NCBI GenBank assembly: GCA_023667015.1
Contig: JAMPAX010000009.1
Location: forward strand, 1 to 58,972
Length of the DNA stretch: 58,972 nucleotides
DNA from: Muribaculaceae bacterium
GTDB taxonomy: Bacteria > Bacteroidota > Bacteroidia > Bacteroidales > Muribaculaceae
Direction of reading: 5' to 3'
Positions within the stretch are counted from its first letter, which is position 1. Every line of letters starts with the position of its first letter. Positions 16,264-25,899 of the stretch are shown in pieces. The notes under the pieces are model-generated. The model did not search any database. It saw only the letters and a program-made list of their open reading frames with translations, and had not been told where the DNA came from. A program made the translations under genes and the position numbers.

Positions 16264-17127
16264 ATGAAAAAGTTCATGCTTTTTGTTGGAATCGCTGCCA
16301 TGCTCGTCTCTTGCAGCGGAAATCAGAAAAAACTCGACGAGGATTCTCAGAAAATCGCCGACCTCTCCGAACAGTACAAGGAAGCTACCAATTTCAACGA
16401 CTCTCTGATGCTTCTCATGGGTGATATCTACACCGGCCTGGATTCTATCAACCAGCAGGAGGGGCTCCTCTTTAATATGGGAACCGGCGACAATGTAGAC
16501 CGCCGTGCGGAAATCCGCCAGAACCTTGCCCGCATCAAGGAGCGTCTCAATGCTAATAAGCAACTTCTCGAAAAAATGGAATCCGACCTCTCCCGTTCCA
16601 ATGGTCAGAATTCGGTGCTCCAGAAAACTATCGCTCAGCTCAAACAGCATATAGAACAGCAGGACCGGAAAATTGCTCAGCTCCAAGAGGCTCTCGACAA
16701 TGCTCAGGGTCAGATTGCTGACCTGAATAATCAAGTGGCTGAAGGTCGCCAGGAGGTTGAAAAGGCCAACGCAGCTACTGCTGAAGCTAATGCAGCCGCT
16801 GTTGCCGCTGAAAACGAGGCCAACAAGTGCTTCTATGCTATTGGTACGAATAAGGAGCTTAAGAAGAATGGTCTTCTCCAGAAGAAGTTCCTCGGTGCTA
16901 CTAAGGTGCTCGAAGGTGATATCAACACTAATTATCTGACTCAGGCTGACAAGCGTACCCTTAATTCTATCCCTACCAACGGCAAGAAGATTAAAGTATG
17001 GAGCAATATGCCTGCCGGAAGCTATGAGATCGTGGGTGAAAAGAACGGCCCGAAGACTCTAAAAATCACCAATAAGGATGCATTCTGGGGTCGCTCCAAT
17101 ATCCTCGTAATCCAAGTTGATGACTGA
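16264..17127 (+). CDS. coiled-coil lipoprotein
   Basis: The 287-residue product has a short signal ending in the lipobox MLVSC (C17). A long coiled coil of about 100-180 follows (heptads such as LKQHIEQQDRKIAQLQEALD), then an Ala-rich helix and a globular C-terminal domain of about 95 residues (CFYAIGTNKELKKNGLL to WGRSNILVIQVDD). The arrangement is common in Bacteroidales envelope proteins of unknown role; a periplasmic tether or scaffold is an inference. It lies 14 bp after rsmI. Confidence 0.75.
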   Translation: MKKFMLFVGIAAMLVSCSGNQKKLDEDSQKIADLSEQYKEATNFNDSLMLLMGDIYTGLDSINQQEGLLFNMGTGDNVDRRAEIRQNLARIKERLNANKQLLEKMESDLSRSNGQNSVLQKTIAQLKQHIEQQDRKIAQLQEALDNAQGQIADLNNQVAEGRQEVEKANAATAEANAAAVAAENEANKCFYAIGTNKELKKNGLLQKKFLGATKVLEGDINTNYLTQADKRTLNSIPTNGKKIKVWSNMPAGSYEIVGEKNGPKTLKITNKDAFWGRSNILVIQVDD

Positions 17128-17138
17128 TAATATGTTTA

Positions 17139-17486
17139 ATGAATAAATCAACCCTTCTGACGGGTTCTCTAATCCTTGCCTCGGCTCTATGCGCCGTGGC
17201 AAGGATTCGTGTTGAATCCATACAGACTCCCCACCGGAGGGTAGGCATGAAGTCGCAACAACTCCAATTGCAGGTTTATGGCGAGGATCTCCGGGGAGCT
17301 TCTCTTACGGTAGATGCTCCGGGTGTCTCCGTTGATAGCATCGCTCGCCTGGATGGCTCTTCTAAGTGGCTTTACGCTTACCTGAATATCTCGCCCCGGG
17401 CTAAGCCGGGTGATGGAAATCCGGATAATAACGTTGTTAAATCTATGAAATATCCGGCTGCCGTTTATGCGCGGTTATTTTTGTGA
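17139..17486 (+). pseudogene. N-terminal fragment of a cyclomaltodextrinase (SusA-like)
   Basis: The 115-residue frame has a signal peptide, then RVESIQTPHRRVGMKSQQLQ... LQVYGEDLRGASL... PGVSVDSIARLDGSSKWLYAYLNISPRAKPG. This matches the N-terminal domain that precedes the GH13 catalytic barrel in Bacteroidales neopullulanase/cyclomaltodextrinases. The catalytic barrel is missing. After AKPG the reading continues into unrelated sequence and stops. It lies 11 bp after the lipoprotein gene and about 1 kb before a SusC/SusD pair. It is probably a relic of a starch-type gene cut by deletion; the fragment may still be expressed. Confidence 0.65.
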
Positions 17487-17596
17487 CAGTTTCTTCACTC
17501 GAAGAAGGAATAATGCGGGCATTATGACTGATGAGAGGGGAGAAAATGTACAAAAAGAACAAGCAGAAAGTTTGAATTTAAATTGAACAGCTACTT

Positions 17597-18115
17597 ATGT
17601 ATAGAAATTTAAGAAATCATGCGGCTGTGATCCTCACATTAATTGTTGCATCGATGGCATTTGCCGGATGTAAGCCTACTGAGAAGAATTATAAAGCAGC
17701 CTATGAGGCTGCTCGCGACAAGCGAGCGGCGATGCTCCATTCCTACGACCTCAGCTCCCCATTGCAGGATGATGAGACCATTTCTATCAAACTGATAGAC
17801 GGAGATTCCGTATGGGTAAGTCATGAACGTCTCGAGCTGCGCCCTGCTGAGGGTGATTCAGTACCTGACATGCATTATGGTGTGGCTTTCTCTACTTTCA
17901 AGATGCCCACCAACGCTTGTGCGCAGGCCGCCGACCTTCGCGCAGCCGGCCATCGTAGCTATCCTGCCACCGATGGACGAGGAAAATGGTATGTAGTAGC
18001 CGACCTATACCCGAACCTACCGCAAGCCGCAGCCGCAGCCGCCAAGTTTCGATGTGAAAATCCCACCTATATATATGTAGGCCTCCCCGCCCCGGTAGTA
18101 GTCAATCTCCGATAA
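17597..18115 (+). CDS. lipoprotein with SPOR-like domain
   Basis: The 172-residue product has a lipobox FAGC (C25) after a hydrophobic leader. The C-terminal 80 residues (HYGVAFSTFKMPTNACAQAADLRAAG to PQAAAAAAKFR) have the pattern of a SPOR domain, which binds denuded peptidoglycan at division sites. The domain call is from pattern only, so moderate. It stops 5 bp before a 10-bp repeat array. Confidence 0.65.
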   Translation: MYRNLRNHAAVILTLIVASMAFAGCKPTEKNYKAAYEAARDKRAAMLHSYDLSSPLQDDETISIKLIDGDSVWVSHERLELRPAEGDSVPDMHYGVAFSTFKMPTNACAQAADLRAAGHRSYPATDGRGKWYVVADLYPNLPQAAAAAAKFRCENPTYIYVGLPAPVVVNLR

Positions 18116-18120
18116 CTCTC

Positions 18121-18216
18121 CGCTCCAACCGGATTCAACCCGCTCCAACCGGATTCAACCCGATTCAACCGGAAACATCCCGATTCAACCGGAAGCATCC
18201 TGATTCAACCCGACCT
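18121..18216. repeat. 10-bp degenerate tandem array A
   Basis: About nine units of CCGATTCAAC-like 10-mers, with a 20-bp higher-order pattern (CCGCTCCAACCGGATTCAAC twice, then CCGATTCAACCGGAAACATC twice with changes). It starts 6 bp after the SPOR lipoprotein stop and ends 64 bp before the SusC -33 box. No open frame is seen; the rest of the 370-bp gap holds the promoter and the SusC leader. Confidence 0.85.
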
Positions 18217-18279
18217 ATTTAATTAAAGAAAAAATTCCGTAATTAGGAATTTTTTTTTTGTTAATTTTTTTCAACAAAG

Positions 18280-18309
18280 TTTGAGGTTTTTAAAAAAATA
18301 CTAAATTTG
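18280..18309 (+). promoter_or_regulatory. promoter of the SusC/SusD unit
   Basis: TTTG, 18 bp and TAAATTTG match the Bacteroidota promoter. The start would be about 170 bp upstream of the SusC ATG, giving a long leader. Confidence 0.65.
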
Positions 18310-18356
18310 CGTTAAAATATTTCAAAAAAATACCTAATATAAGAATCTAATACCAT

Positions 18357-18412
18357 CACACCAGTGCGAACAGACGTCCCTGTCGGTGGGTTCGGCCGTC
18401 GCAATTCGTGTG
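18357..18412 (+). promoter_or_regulatory. structured SusC mRNA leader
   Basis: CACAC (18357) can pair with GTGTG (18408), enclosing GCGAAC (18366-18371) pairing with GTTCG (18390-18394), to give a nested stem in the 170-nt leader. No known riboswitch family is recognised. Its role, for example post-transcriptional control of SusC, is an inference. Confidence 0.4.
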
Positions 18413-18485
18413 TCTTTGGGGATATAAAAGTGGTGAAATTTATTGACTAAGAAAACAATAACAATTGTAATAAACCTCTTTAAGT

Positions 18486-21400
18486 ATGAGAAAACTGTTT
18501 CTAATCCTGATGACGCTGATGGCGTGTACGTGGGGGCTGCAGGCTCAAACGCGCACCATTCATGGTACCGTCTTGGATGCGGCAAACAATGAGCCGCTGA
18601 TTGGTGCCACCGTCATGCCCATCGGAGGCGGCCAGGGTGCCGCTGCCGACCTCGATGGTAACTTTACCATCAACGTTCCGGCTAACGTTCACAAAGCCAC
18701 CGTTTCTTATGTGGGCTACACTTCCAAGACCGTTGACTTGACTAACGGTATGACTGTGTATCTCTCTTCAAGTTCCACAAATCTGGATGACGTCGTTGTC
18801 GTTGCCTATGGTACTGCCAACAAGGAGTCTCTGACCGGTTCAGTGGCTGTCGTTGGTGCTAAGGAAATCGAAGACCGCCCCGTCATCTCTGTTACTTCCG
18901 CTCTCGAGGGTAACGCCCCCGGTGTGCAGGTTAACAGTTCTGTAGGTCAGCCCGGTGCTTCTCCTTCCATCCGTATCCGCGGTTTCAACTCTATCAATGG
19001 TACCAGCTCTCCGCTCTACGTTGTAGACGGCGTTCCATATGTTGGTTCCATTTCTGACCTTAACCCCGCCGACATCGAGTCTATGACTGTCCTTAAGGAT
19101 GCTGCTTCTTGCGCACTCTACGGTAACCGCGGTGCAAATGGTGTTATCCTTATTACTACCAAGAAGGCTAAGAATGTAGGTAAGGTTGACGTTACCCTCC
19201 AGATCCGCCAGGGTATGTACAATAGAGGTCTTCCTTTCTATGACCGTCTCGATGTTAAGGACTGGACTCAGACTATGTTCAACTCTCGCGTTGTTACCCT
19301 TATGCAGAATGAAAACTTCGAGGGTACTCGTGAAGACGCTATCAACTCTGTTCGTAATGGTTTCTTCAACCAGAAAATTCCTAACATCTTCGGTGTTGCC
19401 AATGCTGAAGTATTCAACGAACTCGGCCAAATGGTAGTTGATGGTCCTCAGGCAGGATACAATGACCTTGACTGGTGGCCTATTCTTTCTCAGAATGGTT
19501 ATCGTCAGGAATACAATGTCAACGCTGCTGCTGCTACTGAGAAGTATAATATCTTCGCTTCTGTTGGCTATTTGAAGAGCAACGGTTATATGCTCATGAC
19601 TGACTTCGAGCGTTTCAATGGCCGTATCAATGCTAACTTCGAACCGGTCAGCTACTTCCGCTTTGGTGTAAACCTCTCAGCTGTCGCTCAGGAACAGCAG
19701 AGCAATGGTGCCGGTGCAGGTGCAGGTATGATCAACAACCCCTTCGCTGCTCAGTTCTATGCTCCAACTTATGCTTATTATAAGCATGACGCTGACGGTG
19801 CTATCGTTCGCGATTCTAATGGCACTCCTGTTTGGAATGATGCTCTATACCTCCAGGGTGAAAACGTGGCTCAGAGCCTCCGTCTCAACCGTACAAATAA
19901 CTCAGCTACTGTTATCGACGGTTCTATCTATGGTACAGCCGTTATACCTTACGGTTTCGAGCTCACTGTTCGTGGCAATATGCACCGCGATAAGACCAAC
20001 GCTATGAACTACGTTAACAACCAGACCGGTACAGGCATTAACTACAACGGTATGCTCTCTACTTCTTATGGTGACTATCGTTCACATACCTTCATGCAGC
20101 AACTCAACTGGAGCCATGAATATGGCGACCACCATGTTGACGTCCTCCTCGACCATGAGAACTATTACTACAAAGAGAATGAATCAAGCCTCAGTGTAAG
20201 TGATCAGGTGTTTGACGGTATGTATGACCTCAGCAACTTCCAGTATACTTATCCTGCAGCTCAGACCATCGGTGAAATCGCTTCTGAGTCTTACCTCGGT
20301 CGTGTCCGCTATAACTACAATCAGAAATACTTCGGTGAGGTATCTCTGCGTCGCGATGGTAGCTCCTACTTCAGCAAGAAACACCGTTGGGGTACTTTCT
20401 GGAGCGTCGGAGCAAGCTGGATTATCACTAAGGAGAAGTTCATGCAGGACATCAATTGGATCAATTACTTGAAACTCCGTGCAGCTTATGGTTCTGTAGG
20501 TCAGGATGCTACTGCAGGCGCTTATTCCTACTATTCTCTCTACGCTGTTAAGACTTATGGAGGTCTTAATACTTACATCCCCGGTTCTATCGCATCCGAT
20601 GATATCAAGTGGGAGGCTACCAAGACTCTTGACGTTGCCCTCGAAGGCTCTCTCTTCAACGACCGCTTCAACTTCACCGTTGGCTACTTCAACAAGCGCA
20701 ACTCCGACCTTCTTTATCGTGTGACCCGTCCTGCCTCTGTAGGTACTATCGGCAACTCCGGCTATAACCCCTCCGTTCTTATGAACGTTGGTACTATGCA
20801 GAATATCGGCTGGGAGCTCCAGTTTGGTGTAGACATCATCCGCAACCGTGAGTTCACATGGTCTGCAAGCATCGATGCTACTTTCATGAAGAATAAGATT
20901 CTGAATCTCCCCAACGGTCGTAGTATCCCCGGTCAGTCTCTCTTCATCGGTAAGTCTATCTATGAGAAGTATACCTATGAATGGGCAGGTGTAGACCAGC
21001 TCACCGGTAACTCCCTCTACGTTATGGATCCCTCTTCCCCCGACTATTGGGTATATGCTGCTGATGGCAAAACTCTTGATGCCAAGGCTACTCAGGCTGC
21101 TTATGACAAGCAAGTGGAGGAAGCTAAAAAGAACGACGCTTATGTAGTGATAAACGGTAAGGAGTATACAACTAACACTACTTATGCCGGACGTCGCATC
21201 ATGGGTACAGCTATTCCTACCGTTTACGGTTCTTTCGGTACTACTCTCGCCTGGAAGGGTATCAACCTCGGTATCCTCTTCACTTACAGTCTCGGCGGTA
21301 AGACTTATGACTCCAACTATGAGACTCTTACCAATTTCGACGCAACAAGCATCGGTGCCCTCCACAAGGACGCTCTCAATGCTTGGACCGGTGCTCCTGA

Positions 21401-21731
21401 GGGAATGACCGCTGATAGCCCCAACCGTATCGATCCTAATGGCTTCCCCTCAGGCAATACAGAGCGCAACATGAATAACCACGCCGGTTCTTCTCGCTTC
21501 CTTATCAGCTCAAACTACTTGACTCTGAAGAATATCAACCTTTCATATGATCTTCCCAAGAATTGGGTAAGCGCGATCAAGCTCCAGAATATCAATGTGG
21601 GCCTATCTATCGACGACCTCTTCATTATCACTCGTCGTAAAGGTCTTACCCCCGGTTCTTTCAATGGTACCGTTTCTCAGACCTACGTGCCTGCTCGAGT
21701 GTTCTCATTCCAGCTTAGCGCTCGCTTCTAA
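18486..21731 (+). CDS. SusC/RagA-type TonB-linked outer-membrane transporter
   Basis: The 1081-residue beta-barrel imports oligosaccharides or peptides with its SusD partner. Signal peptide 1-20, then a carboxypeptidase-regulatory-like domain (about 22-100: TIHGTVLDAANNEPLIGATV). The plug domain (about 105-225) contains RIRGFNSINGTSSPLYVVDG and the typical TTKKAKNVGKVDV junction. The barrel ends in FSFQLSARF with terminal Phe. There is no extra N-terminal sigma-regulator-interacting domain. It is preceded by a 170-nt leader and followed after 33 bp by susD-like. The neighbours are two proteases rather than glycosidases, so peptide import (RagA-like) is plausible but unproven. Confidence 0.93.
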   Translation: MRKLFLILMTLMACTWGLQAQTRTIHGTVLDAANNEPLIGATVMPIGGGQGAAADLDGNFTINVPANVHKATVSYVGYTSKTVDLTNGMTVYLSSSSTNLDDVVVVAYGTANKESLTGSVAVVGAKEIEDRPVISVTSALEGNAPGVQVNSSVGQPGASPSIRIRGFNSINGTSSPLYVVDGVPYVGSISDLNPADIESMTVLKDAASCALYGNRGANGVILITTKKAKNVGKVDVTLQIRQGMYNRGLPFYDRLDVKDWTQTMFNSRVVTLMQNENFEGTREDAINSVRNGFFNQKIPNIFGVANAEVFNELGQMVVDGPQAGYNDLDWWPILSQNGYRQEYNVNAAAATEKYNIFASVGYLKSNGYMLMTDFERFNGRINANFEPVSYFRFGVNLSAVAQEQQSNGAGAGAGMINNPFAAQFYAPTYAYYKHDADGAIVRDSNGTPVWNDALYLQGENVAQSLRLNRTNNSATVIDGSIYGTAVIPYGFELTVRGNMHRDKTNAMNYVNNQTGTGINYNGMLSTSYGDYRSHTFMQQLNWSHEYGDHHVDVLLDHENYYYKENESSLSVSDQVFDGMYDLSNFQYTYPAAQTIGEIASESYLGRVRYNYNQKYFGEVSLRRDGSSYFSKKHRWGTFWSVGASWIITKEKFMQDINWINYLKLRAAYGSVGQDATAGAYSYYSLYAVKTYGGLNTYIPGSIASDDIKWEATKTLDVALEGSLFNDRFNFTVGYFNKRNSDLLYRVTRPASVGTIGNSGYNPSVLMNVGTMQNIGWELQFGVDIIRNREFTWSASIDATFMKNKILNLPNGRSIPGQSLFIGKSIYEKYTYEWAGVDQLTGNSLYVMDPSSPDYWVYAADGKTLDAKATQAAYDKQVEEAKKNDAYVVINGKEYTTNTTYAGRRIMGTAIPTVYGSFGTTLAWKGINLGILFTYSLGGKTYDSNYETLTNFDATSIGALHKDALNAWTGAPEGMTADSPNRIDPNGFPSGNTERNMNNHAGSSRFLISSNYLTLKNINLSYDLPKNWVSAIKLQNINVGLSIDDLFIITRRKGLTPGSFNGTVSQTYVPARVFSFQLSARF

Positions 21732-21764
21732 TCTAATTCATTTATTCAATCTAGATTTTTCAAT

Positions 21765-23447
21765 ATGAAAAAGAATATATTTATCAAAGGGGCGATGTCG
21801 CTGTTAGCCGCAGGTATGTTAGCTTCTTGTTCAAGCGACTACCTTGACAGAGCTCCTATCAGCACCCCTACCGATGCTAAAATGACAGAGACGGTGGAAA
21901 ATTGCCAACGTGCTGTCTGGGGCGCATGCCGATCAATGTACTCTGCCTACCAGGTTGGCAGCACCGTGCAGTTTATGAACGGCGAGGCTTGGATCAACAC
22001 TATGTATGGTGAAGTTTATGGTTCCGATGCATTCTACTATCTCTGGGCCGACATGGGTGTTGAATTCATGCGTGGCGACTACCTCCGTGTCCGTAACTAC
22101 TGGATGGCTCAAATGCCTTGGATGTATTCATACAACCTCATCAACCAGGTGAACAAGGTAATTCCAAATATTGACGCTGCTTCCGGAGATGATAACGAAC
22201 GTGCGTTTGTTAAAGCTCAGGCTCTCACAATCCGTGCTCATGCTTATACTAAGCTCATTCAGCTCTATGCTCCCCGTTGGGAGGATTCCGAAAATGGTGA
22301 AGCTGTAGTATGTCCTTTGATGCTGGAATCTACTACTACCGGCCAGAACATCGCTACAATGAATCAGATCCTGAATCAGATCTACACTGACCTTAACACA
22401 GCTATCGAATGCTATAAGAAGTCAGGCCTTGCTCGTAGATATGGCTTCGAACCCGACATTGAAGTTGCTCAGGGTATCTACGCTCGTATTGCTATGGTTA
22501 AGCATGATTGGGCTACTGCTCAGCAGATGGCCCACGATGCTCGCCAGCTCTATCCTATCATGAGCGGTGACCAATACCTCGAAGGTTTCTGCAATGCCAA
22601 CCAGGAATGGATGTGGTATAATGAAAACATTTCTGAAGATGAAGAAACCGGTACTTTCTCTTGGGGTGCCTCCTACGCTTGTAATGGTGCTTATCCCGCT
22701 CGTTGGGGTTATGGTGCCGGCAACATCAACTATGACCTCTATAAGAAGATGGATGCCAAGGATATCCGCCGTCAGCTCTATTGGACTCCCGATAAGCTTT
22801 CTTTGCCCTTGCGTCCCAACTACTTCTGGGTTAAGACTTATGTTGATGAGCTCAACATGAACATGAATAAGAATGGTAATGTTGGCAACGTACTCAAGGC
22901 CTTCTCCAACACTCGTCCTCAGATGGCTAATTTAGCTTATTTCGAGAATCTTCCCTATCGTATCGGTACTGATACTGAAACTGAGCTTGTTGGTAATGTA
23001 GGCTTCGGTGCTCAGTTCAAGTTCTGGGGTGCCGGACCTTTCTCAAACACCTCTTTCCCCTTCATGCGCGCTGCCGAAATGGCATTCATAGAGGCGGAAG
23101 CTGCTTATATGCAGACTCAGGAAAGTGTTGCTCAAAATATCCTTGAGGAAGTTAATGGCAAGCGTGTAGAGGGCTACAAGTGCACAAAGACCGGTAAGGA
23201 TCTCCTTGAAGAAATCCAGACTTCTAAGCGTCTTGAGCTTTGGGGCGAAGGTTTCTGCTGGACAGATTTGAAGCGCTGGAGGCTCCCGATGATTCGTCGT
23301 GCTTGGAAGGCCGGTGATCAAAATTCCGGTAACTTCCCTGCTACTCAGGCTTGCGAAGTTCAGCCCGAAGCTCTCAACGGATGGCGTCTGATTATTCCGA
23401 ATGCTGAGGCTGACTACAATGACCTCGTTAAAAAATATCAACAGTAA
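21765..23447 (+). CDS. SusD/RagB-type surface lipoprotein
   Basis: The 560-residue lid lipoprotein pairs with the SusC channel. The lipobox LASC (C22) is followed by SSDYLDRAP, a typical SusD start. TPR-like helices lie in the middle (AFVKAQALTIRAHAYTKLIQLYAP). The C-terminal half has FPFMRAAEMAFIEAEAAYMQ and RLELWGEGFCWTDLKRW, both SusD signatures. The ligand cannot be read from sequence. A strong terminator follows. Confidence 0.93.
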   Translation: MKKNIFIKGAMSLLAAGMLASCSSDYLDRAPISTPTDAKMTETVENCQRAVWGACRSMYSAYQVGSTVQFMNGEAWINTMYGEVYGSDAFYYLWADMGVEFMRGDYLRVRNYWMAQMPWMYSYNLINQVNKVIPNIDAASGDDNERAFVKAQALTIRAHAYTKLIQLYAPRWEDSENGEAVVCPLMLESTTTGQNIATMNQILNQIYTDLNTAIECYKKSGLARRYGFEPDIEVAQGIYARIAMVKHDWATAQQMAHDARQLYPIMSGDQYLEGFCNANQEWMWYNENISEDEETGTFSWGASYACNGAYPARWGYGAGNINYDLYKKMDAKDIRRQLYWTPDKLSLPLRPNYFWVKTYVDELNMNMNKNGNVGNVLKAFSNTRPQMANLAYFENLPYRIGTDTETELVGNVGFGAQFKFWGAGPFSNTSFPFMRAAEMAFIEAEAAYMQTQESVAQNILEEVNGKRVEGYKCTKTGKDLLEEIQTSKRLELWGEGFCWTDLKRWRLPMIRRAWKAGDQNSGNFPATQACEVQPEALNGWRLIIPNAEADYNDLVKKYQQ

Positions 23448-23466
23448 TCCTCATATTTTCCCCATG

Positions 23467-23502
23467 AAGAGGAGTTGGCCGTGACGGCCAACTCCTCTTT
23501 TT
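23467..23502 (+). terminator. rho-independent terminator after SusD
   Basis: AAGAGGAGTTGGCCG, loop TGA and CGGCCAACTCCTCTT make a 15-bp perfect stem followed by T5. It ends the SusC/SusD transcript. Confidence 0.92.
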
Positions 23503-23535
23503 ATATCTTAATAAGTTTATTTTAGTTTTTTTAAG

Positions 23536-23567
23536 CTTGGAAGATTCACTATTTGTTTGTATATTTG
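23536..23567 (+). promoter_or_regulatory. promoter of the M6 protease gene
   Basis: CTTG, 20 bp and TATATTTG fit the consensus, with a leader of about 105 bp to ATG 23677. Confidence 0.6.
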
Positions 23568-23676
23568 CGTTTGCATAATGTCCACTTTGCTCATGCCGTT
23601 TTATCCGGTTTTATATGAGTGTTTGTGGAGATTGCATTCTTTTGTTTTTTATTAGCTTATCAATCAAACTAACTAT

Positions 23677-25815
23677 ATGACAATGAAACGTTTCCTTACC
23701 TTGGCCCTGGTGGGTCTGCCGATGCTTCTCGCTGCGCGACCAACCAACCCTAATGTTGTGGATGTGGTCAAAAATCCCGATGGTACTACTCTCCGGGTAC
23801 GTTCCTTCGGCGATGAAAAGTTCAATTTCTATACCGATGCCGATGCTGTCAACATCCTTGAGCGTGACGCTAATGGCTTCTGGTGTCCCGCAGTACGAAA
23901 CGGTCGTACACTGCAGTTTAATGAAGATGATATCGATCTCCTTCGCTCTGAAAGCCTCAAGATGAATGTGCCGTTGGCTGAGGGTATCCATCGTATGGCT
24001 GCTCTCGATAGTGAAGGTCGTACTACTTATCCTACCGTAAGTACTGAGTCTATCCCGGCACTTGTAATTCTCGTAGAATTTCCCGACTCTCCCTTTACTG
24101 TCAATGACCCCGTAGGAACTTTCACCCGTATGCTCAACGAGGAGGGTTTCTCTGATTACAACGCTAAAGGTTCAGCTCGCGACTATTTCCTGGCTTCTTC
24201 CAATGGACTTTTCAATGTTCACTTCGATGTTGCCCCCATCGTTAAGTTGAAAAATCATCACGCTTGGTACACCGGTTGGGATATCGAGGACGGCAAACCG
24301 GTAAAGCCCTCCAACTATATTCGTCACCGCCGTATGGGTGACCTTATTCAAGAGGCTCTTGAGCAGCTTGACCCCGTAGTCGATTTCTCTAAGTATGACC
24401 TCGATGGAAATAATGAAATTGACAACATTTTCTTCTTCTATTCCGGTTATGGTCAGGCCGACTCTAAGGATGAGACTACCATTTGGCCTCATCAGGGTAG
24501 CTACCGCAATCATACTCTTAACTTCGGTTATCCTGACATAATAGTTGACGGAGTGAAAATGCGTACATATGCTTGTTCCAATGAGCTTAACTATGTAGTG
24601 CCTGCAGGTGAAAAGCAGCCTTGGCTTGATGGTATCGGCGCCTTCTGCCACGAATATGGCCATGTACTCGGTCTCCCTGACCTCTATGACACTGCCTCGG
24701 ATGCAGCTCTTTTCAATACTAAAACTCCCGGCCATTACAGCATTATGGACACCGGTTCTTATAATGACAATTCAACTTGCCCGCCGTTGTTCTCAGCTTA
24801 TGAGAAGTGGCTTTGCAGATGGCTCGATTATGAAGACCTCCCTGAAGATGACATAACAAGCATCAAATCTATCTCTATTCCATCTGACGGCGTACAGAAA
24901 GCTTATCGCGTAAGAATCAAACGCCCGGGTTCTGCTGCCATTGCAAGATACTATCCGGAATATTATGTATTCGAAACTCGCTCTAATGACTCTTGGGACA
25001 AGTCTATGCCTGAAGAGGGTGTATACATCTGGCGTATTAACTACACAAATACCAAATGGGTAAACAACGAAGTTAACTACCGCGGTACTTCCAACGTTGA
25101 AATGATCTACTCATCTCAGGCTAATGGTTCGTCCAAGGCTACCTACGCTTTCCCGGGTGCCAATGATACAAGATGGGCTGTTCCTAACAGTAATCCCGTG
25201 ACCAGCACCTCTCTACCTATTGCAAAGTTCTGGTTTACTGATTTTGATTTCAACCCGGAGACTAAGGTCGGCACTGTGGGATATAATCTCGTCAGCGATT
25301 ATCCTACTGACGTGACTACTATGCAGGAACGTATTTCACGCAATGGTGACTCCGACAATTCTTTCTATGTGCATTGGGATGCTGTGCCCGGGGCTACAGG
25401 TTATATGTTGACTGTTTTCCGAACAGATAGCAGAGGCATGAGCGTTGTCGTTAATGGCCTTAAGGATAAAATCGTTGGTAATGTGACTTCATTCCTTATC
25501 GAGAACCAGTCTGCCAATACTGCCATGAAGCAGAAGTTTGATGTCTATGTGAGAGTAATCAGACATTGCCCCTCTGAGTCTGTATCTAATACATTTAGTT
25601 TCGTACCTGCCGAGATTCTTCCTGCCGTAGACTCTGCAGTAGAGGGTATCTATGATGACGAGGCTTCTATCATTGGAGGCAATGGTTGCATTTATGCTCC
25701 TGCTAATGCTGAAATCTTCAACCTCAATGGAGTGCGTGTAGGCAATGACAACCTCCCGGCCGGTGTGTACGTTGTTCGCTATGGCTCTAAAGTGTCTAAA
25801 GTAATTGTAAAATAA
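23677..25815 (+). CDS. secreted M6-family metalloprotease with sorting domain
   Basis: The 712-residue protein has a signal peptide (about 1-20) and an M6 (immune inhibitor A-like) catalytic domain. The zinc motif is HEYGHVLGLPD (H325, E326, H329, D335). DLDGNNEID at 241-249 may bind calcium. A fibronectin-like segment follows (about 560-650). The last 40 residues (AEIFNLNGVRVGNDNLPAGVYVVRYGSKV) are a Bacteroidales C-terminal sorting domain, so secretion through the type IX route is likely. It could feed peptides to the neighbouring SusC/SusD pair. ATG 23677 or ATG 23683 could be the start. Confidence 0.88.
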   Translation: MTMKRFLTLALVGLPMLLAARPTNPNVVDVVKNPDGTTLRVRSFGDEKFNFYTDADAVNILERDANGFWCPAVRNGRTLQFNEDDIDLLRSESLKMNVPLAEGIHRMAALDSEGRTTYPTVSTESIPALVILVEFPDSPFTVNDPVGTFTRMLNEEGFSDYNAKGSARDYFLASSNGLFNVHFDVAPIVKLKNHHAWYTGWDIEDGKPVKPSNYIRHRRMGDLIQEALEQLDPVVDFSKYDLDGNNEIDNIFFFYSGYGQADSKDETTIWPHQGSYRNHTLNFGYPDIIVDGVKMRTYACSNELNYVVPAGEKQPWLDGIGAFCHEYGHVLGLPDLYDTASDAALFNTKTPGHYSIMDTGSYNDNSTCPPLFSAYEKWLCRWLDYEDLPEDDITSIKSISIPSDGVQKAYRVRIKRPGSAAIARYYPEYYVFETRSNDSWDKSMPEEGVYIWRINYTNTKWVNNEVNYRGTSNVEMIYSSQANGSSKATYAFPGANDTRWAVPNSNPVTSTSLPIAKFWFTDFDFNPETKVGTVGYNLVSDYPTDVTTMQERISRNGDSDNSFYVHWDAVPGATGYMLTVFRTDSRGMSVVVNGLKDKIVGNVTSFLIENQSANTAMKQKFDVYVRVIRHCPSESVSNTFSFVPAEILPAVDSAVEGIYDDEASIIGGNGCIYAPANAEIFNLNGVRVGNDNLPAGVYVVRYGSKVSKVIVK

Positions 25816-25848
25816 TTCCCTAAGCAGACTTTCTGCTAAAATATCTTA

Positions 25849-25882
25849 GGGCAGACGGTCTTAATATCCGTCTGCCCTTTTT
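25849..25882 (+). terminator. rho-independent terminator after the M6 gene
   Basis: GGGCAGACGG, a 9-nt loop and CCGTCTGCCC form a 10-bp stem followed by T5. It separates the M6 gene from the C10 gene 18 bp downstream, whose own promoter is not obvious. Confidence 0.9.
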
Positions 25883-25899
25883 ATTAAAAATATTCCTTA

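Noticed and set aside
18121..18216. CRISPR-like array
   Set aside because: Units are contiguous 10-mers with no unique spacers and there are no cas genes nearby.
20184..21365. 393-residue open frame opposite SusC
   Set aside because: It is antisense to a conserved gene, has no promoter or known domain, and follows from its codon bias.
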